DNA of 64,000 nucleotides from TMP-86 sp046347195 (GCA_046347195.1 JAXMGQ010000016.1:30277-94276); one strand, 5' to 3'; shown: positions 15,917 through 24,330, counted from the first letter of the stretch. The notes: a model not told the origin generated them from the sequence alone. A program made the numbers and translations.

Positions 15917-16810
15917 ATGATGACCCCTGCGCTCCCTCGTTCACGTTCCGTCCGCCGATTGACCGCGGCGCTCGTCGTGCTGGCCGTCGCTGTTGTCGCC
16001 CGCGCGGCCGAGGCACCGTCCAATCCGCTGGGCCTCGTGGCGCATCACGTCACGGCGCTGGTGCTCGACGTCGATCGCACCTCGAAGTGGTACCAGCAGG
16101 TGCTGGGCTTCCGCCTCGTCAGGACCGCAACCCACCTGGGCGGCAGCGTGCGCGTCGCGGAACTGGAGATCCCAGGCTTCGGCGTCGCGCTGGTGCAGGG
16201 GCCGGAGCAGCCGGCGAAGGTGCCGGCGAACGGCGTGGTGAAACCCGCGTGGCTGCACATGGTCTTTGCGGTCGCGGATCCGGCCGCGACGTTCGAGAGC
16301 CTTCGCAGCAAGGACGTGAAGGTGTGGGTGCGCGACGGCACGCCACCGGGCCCGGTGACCACGTTCCTGCTGAATGACATCGAGGGCAACGAGATCGAGA
16401 TCGTCGGCGCGGACGGTGCGTCCGACCAGGCGAGAATGACCGCGCGCAACCGCGCCATCGTCGAGCGCTTCGTCGAGCTGTTCTACCGACAGCGCAACGT
16501 GCGTCTCGCCTTCGAGACCTACGTGAGGCCCGACTACATCCAGCACAATCCCGATATTGCCGATGGCCGGGAAGCCGCCATCGTCGCGCTCACCCCGCTG
16601 TTCACCAATCCGGCGGCGCGCTTCGACATCCAGCGCGTGATCGTCGATGGCGATCTCGCCGCCGTGCACCTGCGCGGCGCACCGAGCGCGAGCGAGCCCG
16701 GCGCCGCGGTGGTGGACCTGTTCCGGTTGCAGGACGGCAGGATCGTCGAGCACTGGGATGTGCTGCAGCCGGTGCCGGTGAAATCGGCGAATCCCCATCC
16801 TTTGTTCTAA
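15917..16810 (+). CDS. Exported VOC domain + SnoaL/NTF2 domain fusion
   Basis: A 297-residue protein with a signal peptide (LTAALVVLAVAVVARAAEAP). A vicinal-oxygen-chelate (glyoxalase-fold) domain covers about residues 35-170 (VAHHVTALVLDVDRTSKWYQ ... TTFLLNDIEGNEIEIV), then a SnoaL-like domain about 180-290 (VERFVELFYRQRNVRLAFET, YIQHNPDIADGREA, VVDLFRLQDGRIVEHWDVLQ). VOC domains bind a metal through His/Glu residues; HHV and EIEIV are candidates. SnoaL-like domains are often cyclases or isomerases. The combination, exported, is unusual and may serve aglycone or keto-sugar rearrangement. The stop codon overlaps an ATG of the next gene. Confidence 0.82.
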   Translation: MMTPALPRSRSVRRLTAALVVLAVAVVARAAEAPSNPLGLVAHHVTALVLDVDRTSKWYQQVLGFRLVRTATHLGGSVRVAELEIPGFGVALVQGPEQPAKVPANGVVKPAWLHMVFAVADPAATFESLRSKDVKVWVRDGTPPGPVTTFLLNDIEGNEIEIVGADGASDQARMTARNRAIVERFVELFYRQRNVRLAFETYVRPDYIQHNPDIADGREAAIVALTPLFTNPAARFDIQRVIVDGDLAAVHLRGAPSASEPGAAVVDLFRLQDGRIVEHWDVLQPVPVKSANPHPLF

Positions 16811-16821
16811 TGAGACCCGAC

Positions 16822-17832
16822 ATGGCACATGACATCAAGCGAGGCGTCAGCCTCTACAGCTTCCAGAACGAGACGTTCCTGGGAAAGATGAACCTCGAGG
16901 ACTGCATCCGCACCTGCGCGCAGATGGGCGCCAGGGGCATCGAGATCGTCGGCGAGCAGACCTTCTGGGGATGGCCCGAGGTCGGCGTGGCGGAGGAGGA
17001 CATCCGGCACTGGCATGCCCTGATGAAGAAATACGGCACGAATCCCGTGAGCCACGACTTCATGCTCGACTACAAGCGCTACAAGGGCCGCCCCATGCCC
17101 TTCGAGGAACAGGTGGCCAGCGTCAGGAAGGACATCGATTTCGGCGCGCGGCTGGGCATGCCCTTCATCCGGGGGCTAGTGAGCCTGGATCCGGAGGTGG
17201 TCGTCGCGGCGGCGCCTCATGCCGAGGAGAAGGGCCTGAAGATCCTGATCGAGGTGCATGCGCCGTTGCATTTCGACCATCCCTGGATCCTGCGATATGC
17301 GGAAAGCTTCGAGAAGAGCGGCTCCAAGGCGCTCGGGTTCCTGCCCGACATGGGCATGTTCCTCGACCGCGTTCCGCGCGTGTGGATCGAGCGCTTCGTG
17401 CGCAACGGCTGCCCGCGCGAGGCGGCGGATTTCATCGACAAGTCCTATGCCGATCGCCGGCTCTCCGAGTACATCATCAACGACGTGCTGGAGAAATGGG
17501 GACCCGGCCCGCAGGTGGGCCTTGCGGAGACCACGCGGCACAACGCGGCGTTCGATCCGCGCCGCATGCGCGACCACATGCCGCGCATCCACAACATCCA
17601 CGGCAAGTTCTACGAGATGACCGATGACATGGTCGAGTATTCCATTCCCTACGATCGCATCGTCGATGTGCTGAAGCAGGGCGGCTATCGAGGTCACATC
17701 TGCTCAGAGTACGAAGGCAACCGCTGGATCGAGGACGCGCAGGAAGTGGATTCGGTGGAGCAGGTGCGCCGCCAACAGCTCATGCTCTGCCGCCTGCTCG
17801 GTGAACCCGTCCCCACCGCGCTGGCCGCCTGA
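16822..17832 (+). CDS. C-glycoside deglycosidase-like alpha subunit (TIM barrel), copy 2
   Basis: A 336-residue TIM barrel. Candidate metal ligands are Glu in ILIEVHAPLHFDH, Asp in GFLPDMGMFLD, His in RIHNIHGKFYEM and Glu in HICSEYEGNRW. It starts RGVSLYSFQNETFLGKMNLE, very like the other copy's LGSTLYSFINPYHSRELSFE. I prefer the ATG at 16822, spaced after a GAGA, to the ATG at 16810 that overlaps the upstream stop. Downstream, 11 bp away, is its beta partner with a strong ribosome site. As for copy 1, I infer elimination chemistry on a 3-oxo-glycoside. Two diverged pairs suggest two substrates, linkages or aglycone positions. Confidence 0.82.
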   Translation: MAHDIKRGVSLYSFQNETFLGKMNLEDCIRTCAQMGARGIEIVGEQTFWGWPEVGVAEEDIRHWHALMKKYGTNPVSHDFMLDYKRYKGRPMPFEEQVASVRKDIDFGARLGMPFIRGLVSLDPEVVVAAAPHAEEKGLKILIEVHAPLHFDHPWILRYAESFEKSGSKALGFLPDMGMFLDRVPRVWIERFVRNGCPREAADFIDKSYADRRLSEYIINDVLEKWGPGPQVGLAETTRHNAAFDPRRMRDHMPRIHNIHGKFYEMTDDMVEYSIPYDRIVDVLKQGGYRGHICSEYEGNRWIEDAQEVDSVEQVRRQQLMLCRLLGEPVPTALAA

Positions 17833-17843
17833 AGGAGAACGCC

Positions 17844-18236
17844 ATGTTCGACAAGCACATGATCTGCACGGACGGCTTCCGCAATGTCGTGCGCGATGGC
17901 CGGCCCATCGGGTACAGCCTGCAGGCCCGCCTGCCCTACTACCGGGGCCTCGGCCTGTCGATGGTGGAGGACATCGCCATCACCCTGGACGGCGAGAAGG
18001 TTCCGCGCGGCGACATCCGCTTCTCCGTGCGCGGGCGCACGTGGTCGCTGGATGAGATGGAGAGCGTGTACGATGACCGGTGGAACTTCGGCGAGAAGGC
18101 GACGATCACGGTGCTGAAACCGGGCGGGTTGAAGCCGGGAAGGCATCGCATCGAACTGGCGGAGCGGTTGCGCATCTCCTACCTGCCCTTCGTCCCCACC
18201 ACCAAGGACACCAAGGAACTCGAACTCGCCGGCTGA
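17844..18236 (+). CDS. C-glycoside deglycosidase-like beta subunit, copy 2
   Basis: A 130-residue protein with a near-consensus ribosome site (AAGGAGA) before its ATG. Its sequence, for example YSLQARLPYYRGLGLSMVED and ITLDGEKVPRGDIRFSVRG, parallels the beta-like protein at 10759. The C-terminal half is beta-rich (GRHRIELAERLRISYLPF). In characterised C-glycoside deglycosidases the beta subunit packs on the barrel and shapes the active site. It is the last gene of the plus-strand operon. Confidence 0.82.
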   Translation: MFDKHMICTDGFRNVVRDGRPIGYSLQARLPYYRGLGLSMVEDIAITLDGEKVPRGDIRFSVRGRTWSLDEMESVYDDRWNFGEKATITVLKPGGLKPGRHRIELAERLRISYLPFVPTTKDTKELELAG

Positions 18237-18348
18237 GCGCCGGGGTCCGGCCGCATCGGCGCATGCCTACGCGGGATTGCGACCGGCGGGACGGGACAGC
18301 GGCACGACACGGCCGGTAACGTGCAGCCTCATCGAAACGGAGGCTGAC

Positions 18349-18519
18349 ATGAACGAACCGGTGATCCTGCATGAGTCCGCGCTGCGGCGCCTCGCGGAGC
18401 TGGCCCACGCGCGCGAGTCCGCCCAGCGTTCCACCGAAGCGCGCAACACTCCCCCGCGCGCGACACCGGATTTCGAGCAGGACGAGGAACGCGTCACCGG
18501 ACGGATGAGCAACGAGTAG
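18349..18519 (+). CDS. Small hypothetical protein
   Basis: A 56-residue, charged, probably cytoplasmic protein (MNEPVILHESALRRLAELAH start, then a Ser/Thr/Arg/Pro-rich stretch, ending ERVTGRMSNE). A CGGAGG ribosome site is placed 5 bases before the ATG, which is why I accept it despite its size. I recognise no family. It lies alone between the deglycosidase operon and the convergent MOSC gene. Confidence 0.55.
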   Translation: MNEPVILHESALRRLAELAHARESAQRSTEARNTPPRATPDFEQDEERVTGRMSNE

Positions 18520-18568
18520 GCATCACCGCCCGCACCGGCAGGACCCTGCCCGTGCGGGGCCGGCGCCA

Positions 18569-20254
18569 TCATCGATCCAGCACCAGCCGCGCAGTGGCCG
18601 GCCGGCCGATGCACAGGAGCGCCGCGCCATCGCCCGTGTCGGCGGAGGTCGACCCTTCGAGCACCACCGTCCTGCAACTCAAGCAGCTCCCGGCGCGGCA
18701 ATCGTGATCGGCCTCGATGCCCTGGCGCTCGGCCAGTTCCAGGAGCGTCAGGTCTTCATCGCCCGACCATCGGCACTCGCGCCCCGAGCGCTTGAACAAC
18801 ACCGTCGCCGAGGACACGGCGTCCGCCGACTCGGCGCGCGGCTGGAACAGCTCGAAGAAGATCCGGTCCGGGTTTGCGCCGCGCGCGACGAACCCTGCCT
18901 TCAACCCGCGGCAGAAATCCGCCGGACCGCACAGGTAGAGATCGCTCTCGTGCCAGGGCAGTTCCACGCGATGCCCGCCGAGTTCCACGGCGAGCCCCGC
19001 CAGCGCATCGATGACCGTGCCGGCGCAGATGCGCGACGGCGGCCGGCCACCCACGGATTCGCGGCTGTAGAGGTAGTGCAGGCGAAGGAGCGGTGAGGTG
19101 GCCGCCAGCGCATCGAGTTCGTCACGAAAGGCGGCATCCGCGGCGGTCCGAACCCCATAGAGCAGCCGCACCGATGCAGCCTGCGGCCGCGCCAGGTGCG
19201 CCCGCAGCATCGCGATCAGCGGCGTGATGCCGATGCCCGCCGCCACCAGCGTCACGGGGCGGAAGCTCCCCAGGTCGAGCGAGAAGTCGCCGGCCGGGGC
19301 GCGCAGGAGTACGGCATCGCCGGCCTTCGCCCGATGGATCCAGTTCGATCCTGCACCGGCCTGGCGCTTCACCGAGATGCGATATTCCCGGGCCTCGGGA
19401 TCGAACGCCGACACGCTCCAGGTGCGCGTGATGCTCGCGCCCTCCTCCCCCGCCATGCGCACGGTGACGAACTGGCCAGGACGTGGCGCGCACACCGGGG
19501 CGCCGTCGCTGGCATGCAGGAAGACGGAGCGCACATCTCGGGTCTCCTGCGCGATGCCGGTGATCCTGAACTCCCGCCATCCGGCCCAGCGCCCTTCCGC
19601 GGCAGCCACGGCACGCTCGGCGAAATGACGCTTGGCACCCAGCAGCAGTCGCAAGGTGGGACTGAGGCGCGGGTGCGCGAGCAGGCGCTGCAGCGGCTCG
19701 AGCGGTGGTGGACGGTGATCCGCCACGTACTGGCAGATGTCCGCGATGCTCGGCATGTCCAGGTCGCGGGAGATCCTGCGCAGCCCGTCGCCTCGCCTGA
19801 TCTCCCCGGGCACGAGCACGTCGAAGTAGGCGCCCGACCGGCGCGACAGGGCAAAGACCTTCTGGAAGGATCGCGGCTGGCCCAGCCGCCAAGCGAGCTT
19901 CAGGCACGGGGTCCTTGCGCCGGACACGACCAACTGCACGGTGTCGCCGACGGCGAAGACATCGCCGACCCTCAAGTCATTCTCGTCGAGATCATCGACG
20001 GTGAGGTTCTCGCCGAAGAAGCCATCCGACCAGGTTCGCGGATCCACGGCGAGATGCCGGCCCCAGTAGTCATAGGCCGACCTTGCAAAGACGTAGATCT
20101 TGTCAGGATGCACTGCCCGCTGATCACCCTGGGCGCCATGCTCGGTGATGACCCAAGGCTCGGCCACCGGCGCCTTGATGTGTGCCGTGCGGATCGGCTC
20201 GCCGCTGATCTGGACGGTCTGCACCTGGCCGATGCTGAAGTTCAACAGACGCAT
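18569..20254 (-). CDS. MOSC domain-ferredoxin reductase-2Fe-2S fusion protein
   Basis: A 561-residue multidomain redox protein. Residues 1-150 form a MOSC domain (GFFGENLTVDDLDENDLRVG, SGARTPCLKLAWRLG), a small helical domain follows, then an FAD-binding reductase domain (PGQFVTVRM, SITRTWSVSA), an NAD-binding domain (VTLVAAGIGITPLIAML, LYLCGPADF) and a C-terminal plant-type ferredoxin with four cysteines in HDCRAGSCLSCRT and LLCIG. MOSC domains act in sulfur or molybdenum-cofactor transfer or in N-hydroxylated compound reduction. Electrons would run NAD(P)H to FAD to 2Fe-2S. I chose the ATG at 20254; a longer reading enters a hotdog-gene remnant. The substrate is unknown. Confidence 0.88.
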   Translation of the reverse strand: MRLLNFSIGQVQTVQISGEPIRTAHIKAPVAEPWVITEHGAQGDQRAVHPDKIYVFARSAYDYWGRHLAVDPRTWSDGFFGENLTVDDLDENDLRVGDVFAVGDTVQLVVSGARTPCLKLAWRLGQPRSFQKVFALSRRSGAYFDVLVPGEIRRGDGLRRISRDLDMPSIADICQYVADHRPPPLEPLQRLLAHPRLSPTLRLLLGAKRHFAERAVAAAEGRWAGWREFRITGIAQETRDVRSVFLHASDGAPVCAPRPGQFVTVRMAGEEGASITRTWSVSAFDPEAREYRISVKRQAGAGSNWIHRAKAGDAVLLRAPAGDFSLDLGSFRPVTLVAAGIGITPLIAMLRAHLARPQAASVRLLYGVRTAADAAFRDELDALAATSPLLRLHYLYSRESVGGRPPSRICAGTVIDALAGLAVELGGHRVELPWHESDLYLCGPADFCRGLKAGFVARGANPDRIFFELFQPRAESADAVSSATVLFKRSGRECRWSGDEDLTLLELAERQGIEADHDCRAGSCLSCRTVVLEGSTSADTGDGAALLCIGRPATARLVLDR

Positions 20255-20505
20255 GTCGCCACCGCATTCATCGCGAGCGCGCCATCGCCGTGCCGGACCC
20301 AGAGATTGAAGGCCTTGTATGCCTCGGCTACCGCGCCGCATAGCGTGAAGGGTGTGATGTCGAAGGTGGGCTTCGCGAGCCGGAACGTGAACTCCCGAGC
20401 CCGCGCTTCCGGCCGATGCGCGCGCAGCGGCGCCGCGCCGGCGAAGTCCTCGATCGTCTCGGCGGAGCCGATCCACTGTCGCAGGTGCGATAGGTCGATG
20501 TCCAC
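20242..20505 (-). pseudogene. Remnant of a FAS1/HTD2-like hotdog dehydratase
   Basis: About 88 residues remain of a family normally near 280. VDIDLSHLRQWIGSAETIED is the extreme N-terminus of mesaconyl/3-methylfumaryl-CoA hydratase-like (FAS1-like dehydratase) proteins. It runs, after only about ten residues, straight into the C-terminal hotdog core REFTFRLAKPTFDITPFTLC and HGDGALAMNAVAT. The large middle part is deleted in frame. The short reading frame ends overlapping the MOSC start by 13 bases. It might still be expressed but should lack the dehydratase fold. Confidence 0.6.
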
Positions 20506-20714
20506 GCACACATCATATTGGGAATCGTTCTCTCTGCAATCGGCTGCTTGGAATTCGAAGCAAGACTCGTTCCTGTTCAACTGCGAACGCGGCGCGCCGC
20601 GCGCACCGTGGTTTCTCATCCCGATCCCGCTGATGACTTGACATAGGAAAGTGTGCAGGGGATAAGAAACCCGGCCGCTCAGGCCGTGTGCTCGACAAGC
20701 AAGAGGATCGCGCG

Positions 20715-21971
20715 ATGCAGTATCGGTTTCAGGTCGTTTACTTCGAAGCGACTCGCAGGTGCAACCTGCGCTGCCCCATGTGCATGACCGGCAGCAATGA
20801 TCTGAAGAAAGTGCGCGAGAGCGCTCGCAGCGAACTGACCCTGGAGGAGATCCGGGATCGCATCATGATCCCCGCACGCCGCCTCGGGATCAACACGATG
20901 GCCTGGAGCGGAGGCGAATTCCTGGTGCGCAAGGACGCCATGGACTTGCTGCGCCTGACCGTGGAAATGGATTTCCGCTGCTCCGTCCTGAGCAACTGCA
21001 AGGTGCTTTCCCGGAAGCGTCTGGAGAAGATCCGGGATGTCACGCAGGGGCGGGCCCGGATCGTGGTCGGGCTGAACGCCGTCGACGACGAGAACCGCTG
21101 GAGCCGGGATAGCGAGTCAGGCCGGACGATCCAGGTGCTGCGCGACTGCGTCGAACTGGGGCTCGGCCAGCACGTGGTGATCACGATCGGCAAGTACAAC
21201 ACCGAGAGCTTCGAGAAGACCGTCGAATTCTGTGTCAAGCACGGTATCGCGTACAACCGCTCACCACTGGTGCCGCGCGGGTCGGGATCCGGCTGCTTTA
21301 CCGGCATGGCCTTTGACAGGAATGACCTCGAACAGCACTTCCACCCCGCGCTGCGCAAACATCCACACGGGTACGTGAGTTACACGCCTTATTTCCTCTC
21401 GCCCGAGCTGCACGAGCAGGTATCGGGAGGCATTCGCAACAATACCGTCCCGCAGAACCCTTCCATCGGCTGCTGGGTCGGATCCTGGCTCACCATCAAT
21501 GCCGAGGGAGATGTTTCCCTATGCCCTGTGTTGTTGGACGCGCTGAGCGCCGGCAATGTGCGGGACAAGCCCATCGACGAGCTGGTCGCATCCAGCCCAC
21601 TCATCGCGCAGATCACCGACCGCTCCCAGCTCAAGGGCCGCTGCGGCCGCTGCCGCTATCAGTACACCTGCGGGGGATGCCGGGCCATGGCGCTCTATCA
21701 CAGCGGGGATTACATGGGAGAGGATCCCACCTGCTTCTTCGATCCGGTGGATCGATCCACCGTCAGCGAACATGAGGCGGAAACGAACCGGGTCTTCAAG
21801 CAGTACCTGTTGGTCGCGCGGGCGGCAGGGGCTTACAAGCCGCCGGCAGGCGGGTTCGGAAAACCGCCGTCAGCAGTCACGCCAACACCGGTCACGGCAG
21901 CATCGGTCACGCCAACACCAGCCACGGCAGCATCGGTCACACCGACACCGGTCACGGCGGACGAGGACTGA
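20715..21971 (+). CDS. Radical SAM/SPASM-domain protein
   Basis: A 418-residue radical SAM enzyme. The 4Fe-4S-SAM motif is CNLRCPMC near residue 17, followed by GGEF-like SGGEF. The C-terminal SPASM-type auxiliary cluster region has GCWVGSWLTINAEGDVSLCP and CGRCRYQYTCGGCRAM, ending with a later cysteine in DPTCFF. I chose the ATG at 20715, 7 bases after AAGAGGA, over an upstream GTG. SPASM enzymes modify peptides, proteins or cofactors; no precursor peptide gene is visible nearby. The last 30 residues are an imperfect repeat of TPTPVTAASV, absent from most relatives as far as I know. The enzyme would release 5'-deoxyadenosine, which the neighbouring salvage cluster could recycle. Confidence 0.85.
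   Translation: MQYRFQVVYFEATRRCNLRCPMCMTGSNDLKKVRESARSELTLEEIRDRIMIPARRLGINTMAWSGGEFLVRKDAMDLLRLTVEMDFRCSVLSNCKVLSRKRLEKIRDVTQGRARIVVGLNAVDDENRWSRDSESGRTIQVLRDCVELGLGQHVVITIGKYNTESFEKTVEFCVKHGIAYNRSPLVPRGSGSGCFTGMAFDRNDLEQHFHPALRKHPHGYVSYTPYFLSPELHEQVSGGIRNNTVPQNPSIGCWVGSWLTINAEGDVSLCPVLLDALSAGNVRDKPIDELVASSPLIAQITDRSQLKGRCGRCRYQYTCGGCRAMALYHSGDYMGEDPTCFFDPVDRSTVSEHEAETNRVFKQYLLVARAAGAYKPPAGGFGKPPSAVTPTPVTAASVTPTPATAASVTPTPVTADED
21876..21960 (+). repeat. 30-bp tandem repeat encoding TPTPVTAASV units
   Basis: Two full 30-bp units (21876-21905, 21906-21935) and a 25-bp partial third unit, differing by a few bases, form the C-terminal tail of the radical SAM protein. Each encodes ten residues, so unit gain or loss would keep the frame. 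Confidence 0.85.
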
Positions 21972-22003
21972 TCCGGTCGGGCACGCGGCACGCCGTCGAA
22001 GAC

Positions 22004-22018
22004 GGCCGCGCCGCGGCC
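22004..22018. terminator. Possible bidirectional terminator hairpin
   Basis: GGCCGCGCCGCGGCC is a perfect GC palindrome between the convergent stops of the radical SAM gene (21971) and the aldolase gene (22023). No T-run follows on either side, so intrinsic termination is uncertain. Confidence 0.3.
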
Positions 22019-22022
22019 ACCA

Positions 22023-22676
22023 TCATTGCGGGCGCCCGTAGTCCGCGAACTGCGCCTGAACCCGCTGCATCTCGGCAGCGTCGAGTACCACGGGTTCGAG
22101 GCGGGCGGCGAGCAGGAGCAGGTACTGGCGCGCCAGGTTCTCGATCTCGGCAGCGATGGCCAGCGCTTCGGCAAGATCCGCGCCGAGGGCCACGACACCG
22201 TGATTCGCCAGAAGCGCGGCCTTGCGCCCCTCGAGCGCGCGCAGCGCGAGCGTCGCGAGCTGTTCCGAGCCGAAAGTGGCGTAGTCTGAGCACCGCACGT
22301 CCGGACCGCCCGCCACCGCGATCATGTAATGAAAGGCCGGCAGGCCACGCCGCGCGCACGACAGCGCCGTGGCGTGCGGACTGTGCGTGTGCACGACCGC
22401 GCGCACCTCCGGACGCGCCGCATAGATCGCACGATGCAGCGGCAGCTCGGTGGAGGGCCGGTGTTGCCCGGGCCGCCAGCGGCCTGCAGCGTCGACCCCG
22501 ACGATATCCTCCGGCCGCATCGCCGGATACGGCACACCTGAGGGCGTGATGAGAAGGCCCTCATCCAGCCGAACCGAGACGTTTCCCGATTTGCCGGGTG
22601 CGAGTCCCGCAGCGTGCAGCGAATTTGCGCCCGCGCAGATCGCGGCCCGCAGATTGTCCTGCTCCGTCGTGCTCAC
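22023..22676 (-). CDS. Class II aldolase/adducin-family protein, probable methylthioribulose/deoxyribulose-phosphate aldolase
   Basis: A 217-residue class II aldolase. GKSGNVSVRLDEGLLITPSG is the phosphate-binding start, ELPLHRAIYAARPEVRAVVH leads to the zinc-binding HTHSPHATALS, and LLANHGVVALGADLAEAL supplies the third His. Length fits the FucA-like group. It overlaps the mtnA stop by four bases. In the 'DHAP shunt' MtnP, MtnA and an aldolase of this type turn methylthioadenosine or 5'-deoxyadenosine into DHAP and an aldehyde, which fits this neighbourhood better than L-fuculose metabolism. No MtnB-type downstream genes (mtnC, mtnD) are seen. Confidence 0.85.
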   Translation of the reverse strand: MSTTEQDNLRAAICAGANSLHAAGLAPGKSGNVSVRLDEGLLITPSGVPYPAMRPEDIVGVDAAGRWRPGQHRPSTELPLHRAIYAARPEVRAVVHTHSPHATALSCARRGLPAFHYMIAVAGGPDVRCSDYATFGSEQLATLALRALEGRKAALLANHGVVALGADLAEALAIAAEIENLARQYLLLLAARLEPVVLDAAEMQRVQAQFADYGRPQ

Positions 22677-23776
22677 CCCCCTGCTCCACGCGCTGCATCG
22701 TGTTCCGGGTAAAGCGCCGCAAGGCCGGCGCGCTCGGCGCGCGCAACGCCCCGTTCAGTGATGATGCCGGTCAGCAGAGCGGCCGGCGTGACGTCGAAGG
22801 CGGGATTCTCGGCGGCCGCATCGGCCGGTGCAATCCCGACCTCGATCCTGCGACCGCGTTCATCGAAGCCGGTGACGTGCGTGACTTCACGCGCGCTGCG
22901 GTCCTCGATCGGGATCTCCTTCCCGTCCTCCATGCTCCAGTCGATGGTCGAGAAAGGCAGCGCGGCATAAAACGGAACGCCGTTGTCACGCGCGGCCAGG
23001 GCCTTCAGGTAGGTGCCGACCTTGTTCGCCACATCGCCGCACGCCGTGGTCCGGTCGCTCCCGACGAGGCATGCATCGATCCGCCCGCGCTGCATCAGGT
23101 GTCCTCCGGCGTTGTCGGCGATCAGCGTATATGGCACGCCGTGGGCGCCGAGTTCGAAGGCCGTGAGCGCCGCTCCCTGGTTGCGCGGTCTCGTCTCATC
23201 CACGTACACATGCACCGCCAGGCCCGCATCGTGAGCCGCATAGATCGGTGCGAGCGCGGTGCCCCAGTCCACGCAGGCGAGTCAGCCCGCGTTGCAGTGG
23301 GTGAGCACGTTCAGGCTGCGCCCCGGCCTGCGCGCGGCAGGCTCGCGCAACAGCGCAAGCCGTGCTGGCGATCGCTTCGCGGTGACCTCTTCCTCGGCAA
23401 TGGCCTGCGCCTCGGCGTATGCACACCGGACGCGGGCCTGCCGGGGCCAGCGGCCGCAGCGCGCCGGCCATGCGCGCCAGTGCCCAGTGCAGATTGACGG
23501 CCGTGGGCCGCGTGGCGCCGAGCATCCCCACCGCCCAGGTCGGTGCTGCGTCCCCCGGGTCGGCACGCATCGCGAGCGCCACTCCATAGGCAGCCGTCAC
23601 CCCGATCAGCGGCGCGCCGCGTACGATCATTGCGCTGATGGCCTGTGCGGCGGCCTCAAGGTCTGCAGGCGCCGCAGCTCGAATTCGAAGGCAGTCGCGT
23701 CTGGTCGATGACCTCGACCGACCAGCCGTCGATGGCAAAGCGAGATGCTGCGGTGATGCCGACCCGCGACCCGCAT
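22673..23776 (-). pseudogene. mtnA: Methylthioribose-1-phosphate isomerase, frameshifted and with an in-frame stop
   Basis: The protein is clearly MtnA: DGWSVEVIDQTRLP near 23730, AISAMIVRGAPLIGVTAAYG near 23600, GATRPTAVNLHWALARM near 23510, NVLTHCNAG near 23300, and a clean C-terminal part from 23272 (VYVDETRPRNQG, VGSDRTTACGDVANKVGTY, GKEIPIEDRS). The 5' half needs several frame changes, near 23735, 23685, 23660 and 23470. After LTHCNAG an in-frame TGA (about 23281) replaces what is usually a Trp codon before LA-VDWGTA. It starts, if intact, at the ATG 23776, 8 bp after the apt stop. Substrate: 5-methylthioribose-1-phosphate or 5-deoxyribose-1-phosphate. Confidence 0.82.
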
Positions 23777-23783
23777 GGTCGTA

Positions 23784-24330
23784 TCAGTGGCCGCCGAAGT
23801 CGATCAGCGTGCGTACCGGCACGCCCATGTCGCAGGCGCTGCGCGCCGAGGGCCGGCGAGATCGGTGATGCGGCAGGCGGCGAGCACCTCGACGATGCTG
23901 CGCAACAGCTTCACGGCCGCCTCGGCGGTGCCGCCCGTGGCCACGAGATCGTCGATCAAGGATCACGCGTTCGCCGGCCTGCCCGGCACGTCACTGTGCA
24001 TTTCGTTCCGTCGAGACCGTATGGCGCCGGTGATGCTGCACGCCTGGTGCTGGAGTACCGCCTTCACCGAGATGGGTCGAAGCCTGCCGGCGGTGGCCTG
24101 TACTGCCGGAGATGATGCGCGGCTTCGTGCCGGCATCGCCGATCTCGGCGGCCTGGTGCCGTTCGCCGCGCGCGAGGGCTGCATCGCGGGCGTGGACGAT
24201 ATCGCGGAACGGACGCCGGCTTCGGTGGTCGAGATCGTGCAGACCAGCGTCACCCGGAGCAGATCATTCGCCTCATCACCGCCGACGAGAACTGCCGGCA
24301 TCGAGCGCGAGCGCAGATCCGCGCCTATGG
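23784..24330 (-). pseudogene. apt: Adenine phosphoribosyltransferase, frameshifted
   Basis: Recognised by the PRPP-binding motif ERVILIDDLVATGGTAEAAV around 23940-23960 and a C-terminus MGVPVRTLIDFGGH resembling Apt ends. The GERV-to-LIDDL reading needs one base dropped near 23960. Upstream, FRDIVHARDAAL near 24210 resembles the FRDI start of Apt, but the middle is broken by several frame changes, so the 5' boundary is approximate. Apt would salvage the adenine released by MtnP, and the order mtnP-apt-mtnA-aldolase supports the call. Confidence 0.65.

Noticed and set aside
20640..20714. A precursor peptide gene for the radical SAM enzyme
   Set aside because: No short frame with a ribosome site and leader-like sequence is found immediately upstream or downstream.
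24000..24115. A plus-strand LVLEYRLHRDG stretch resembling phosphoribosyltransferase sequence
   Set aside because: The PRPP motif of apt is clear on the minus strand; the plus-strand resemblance is short and probably coincidental.
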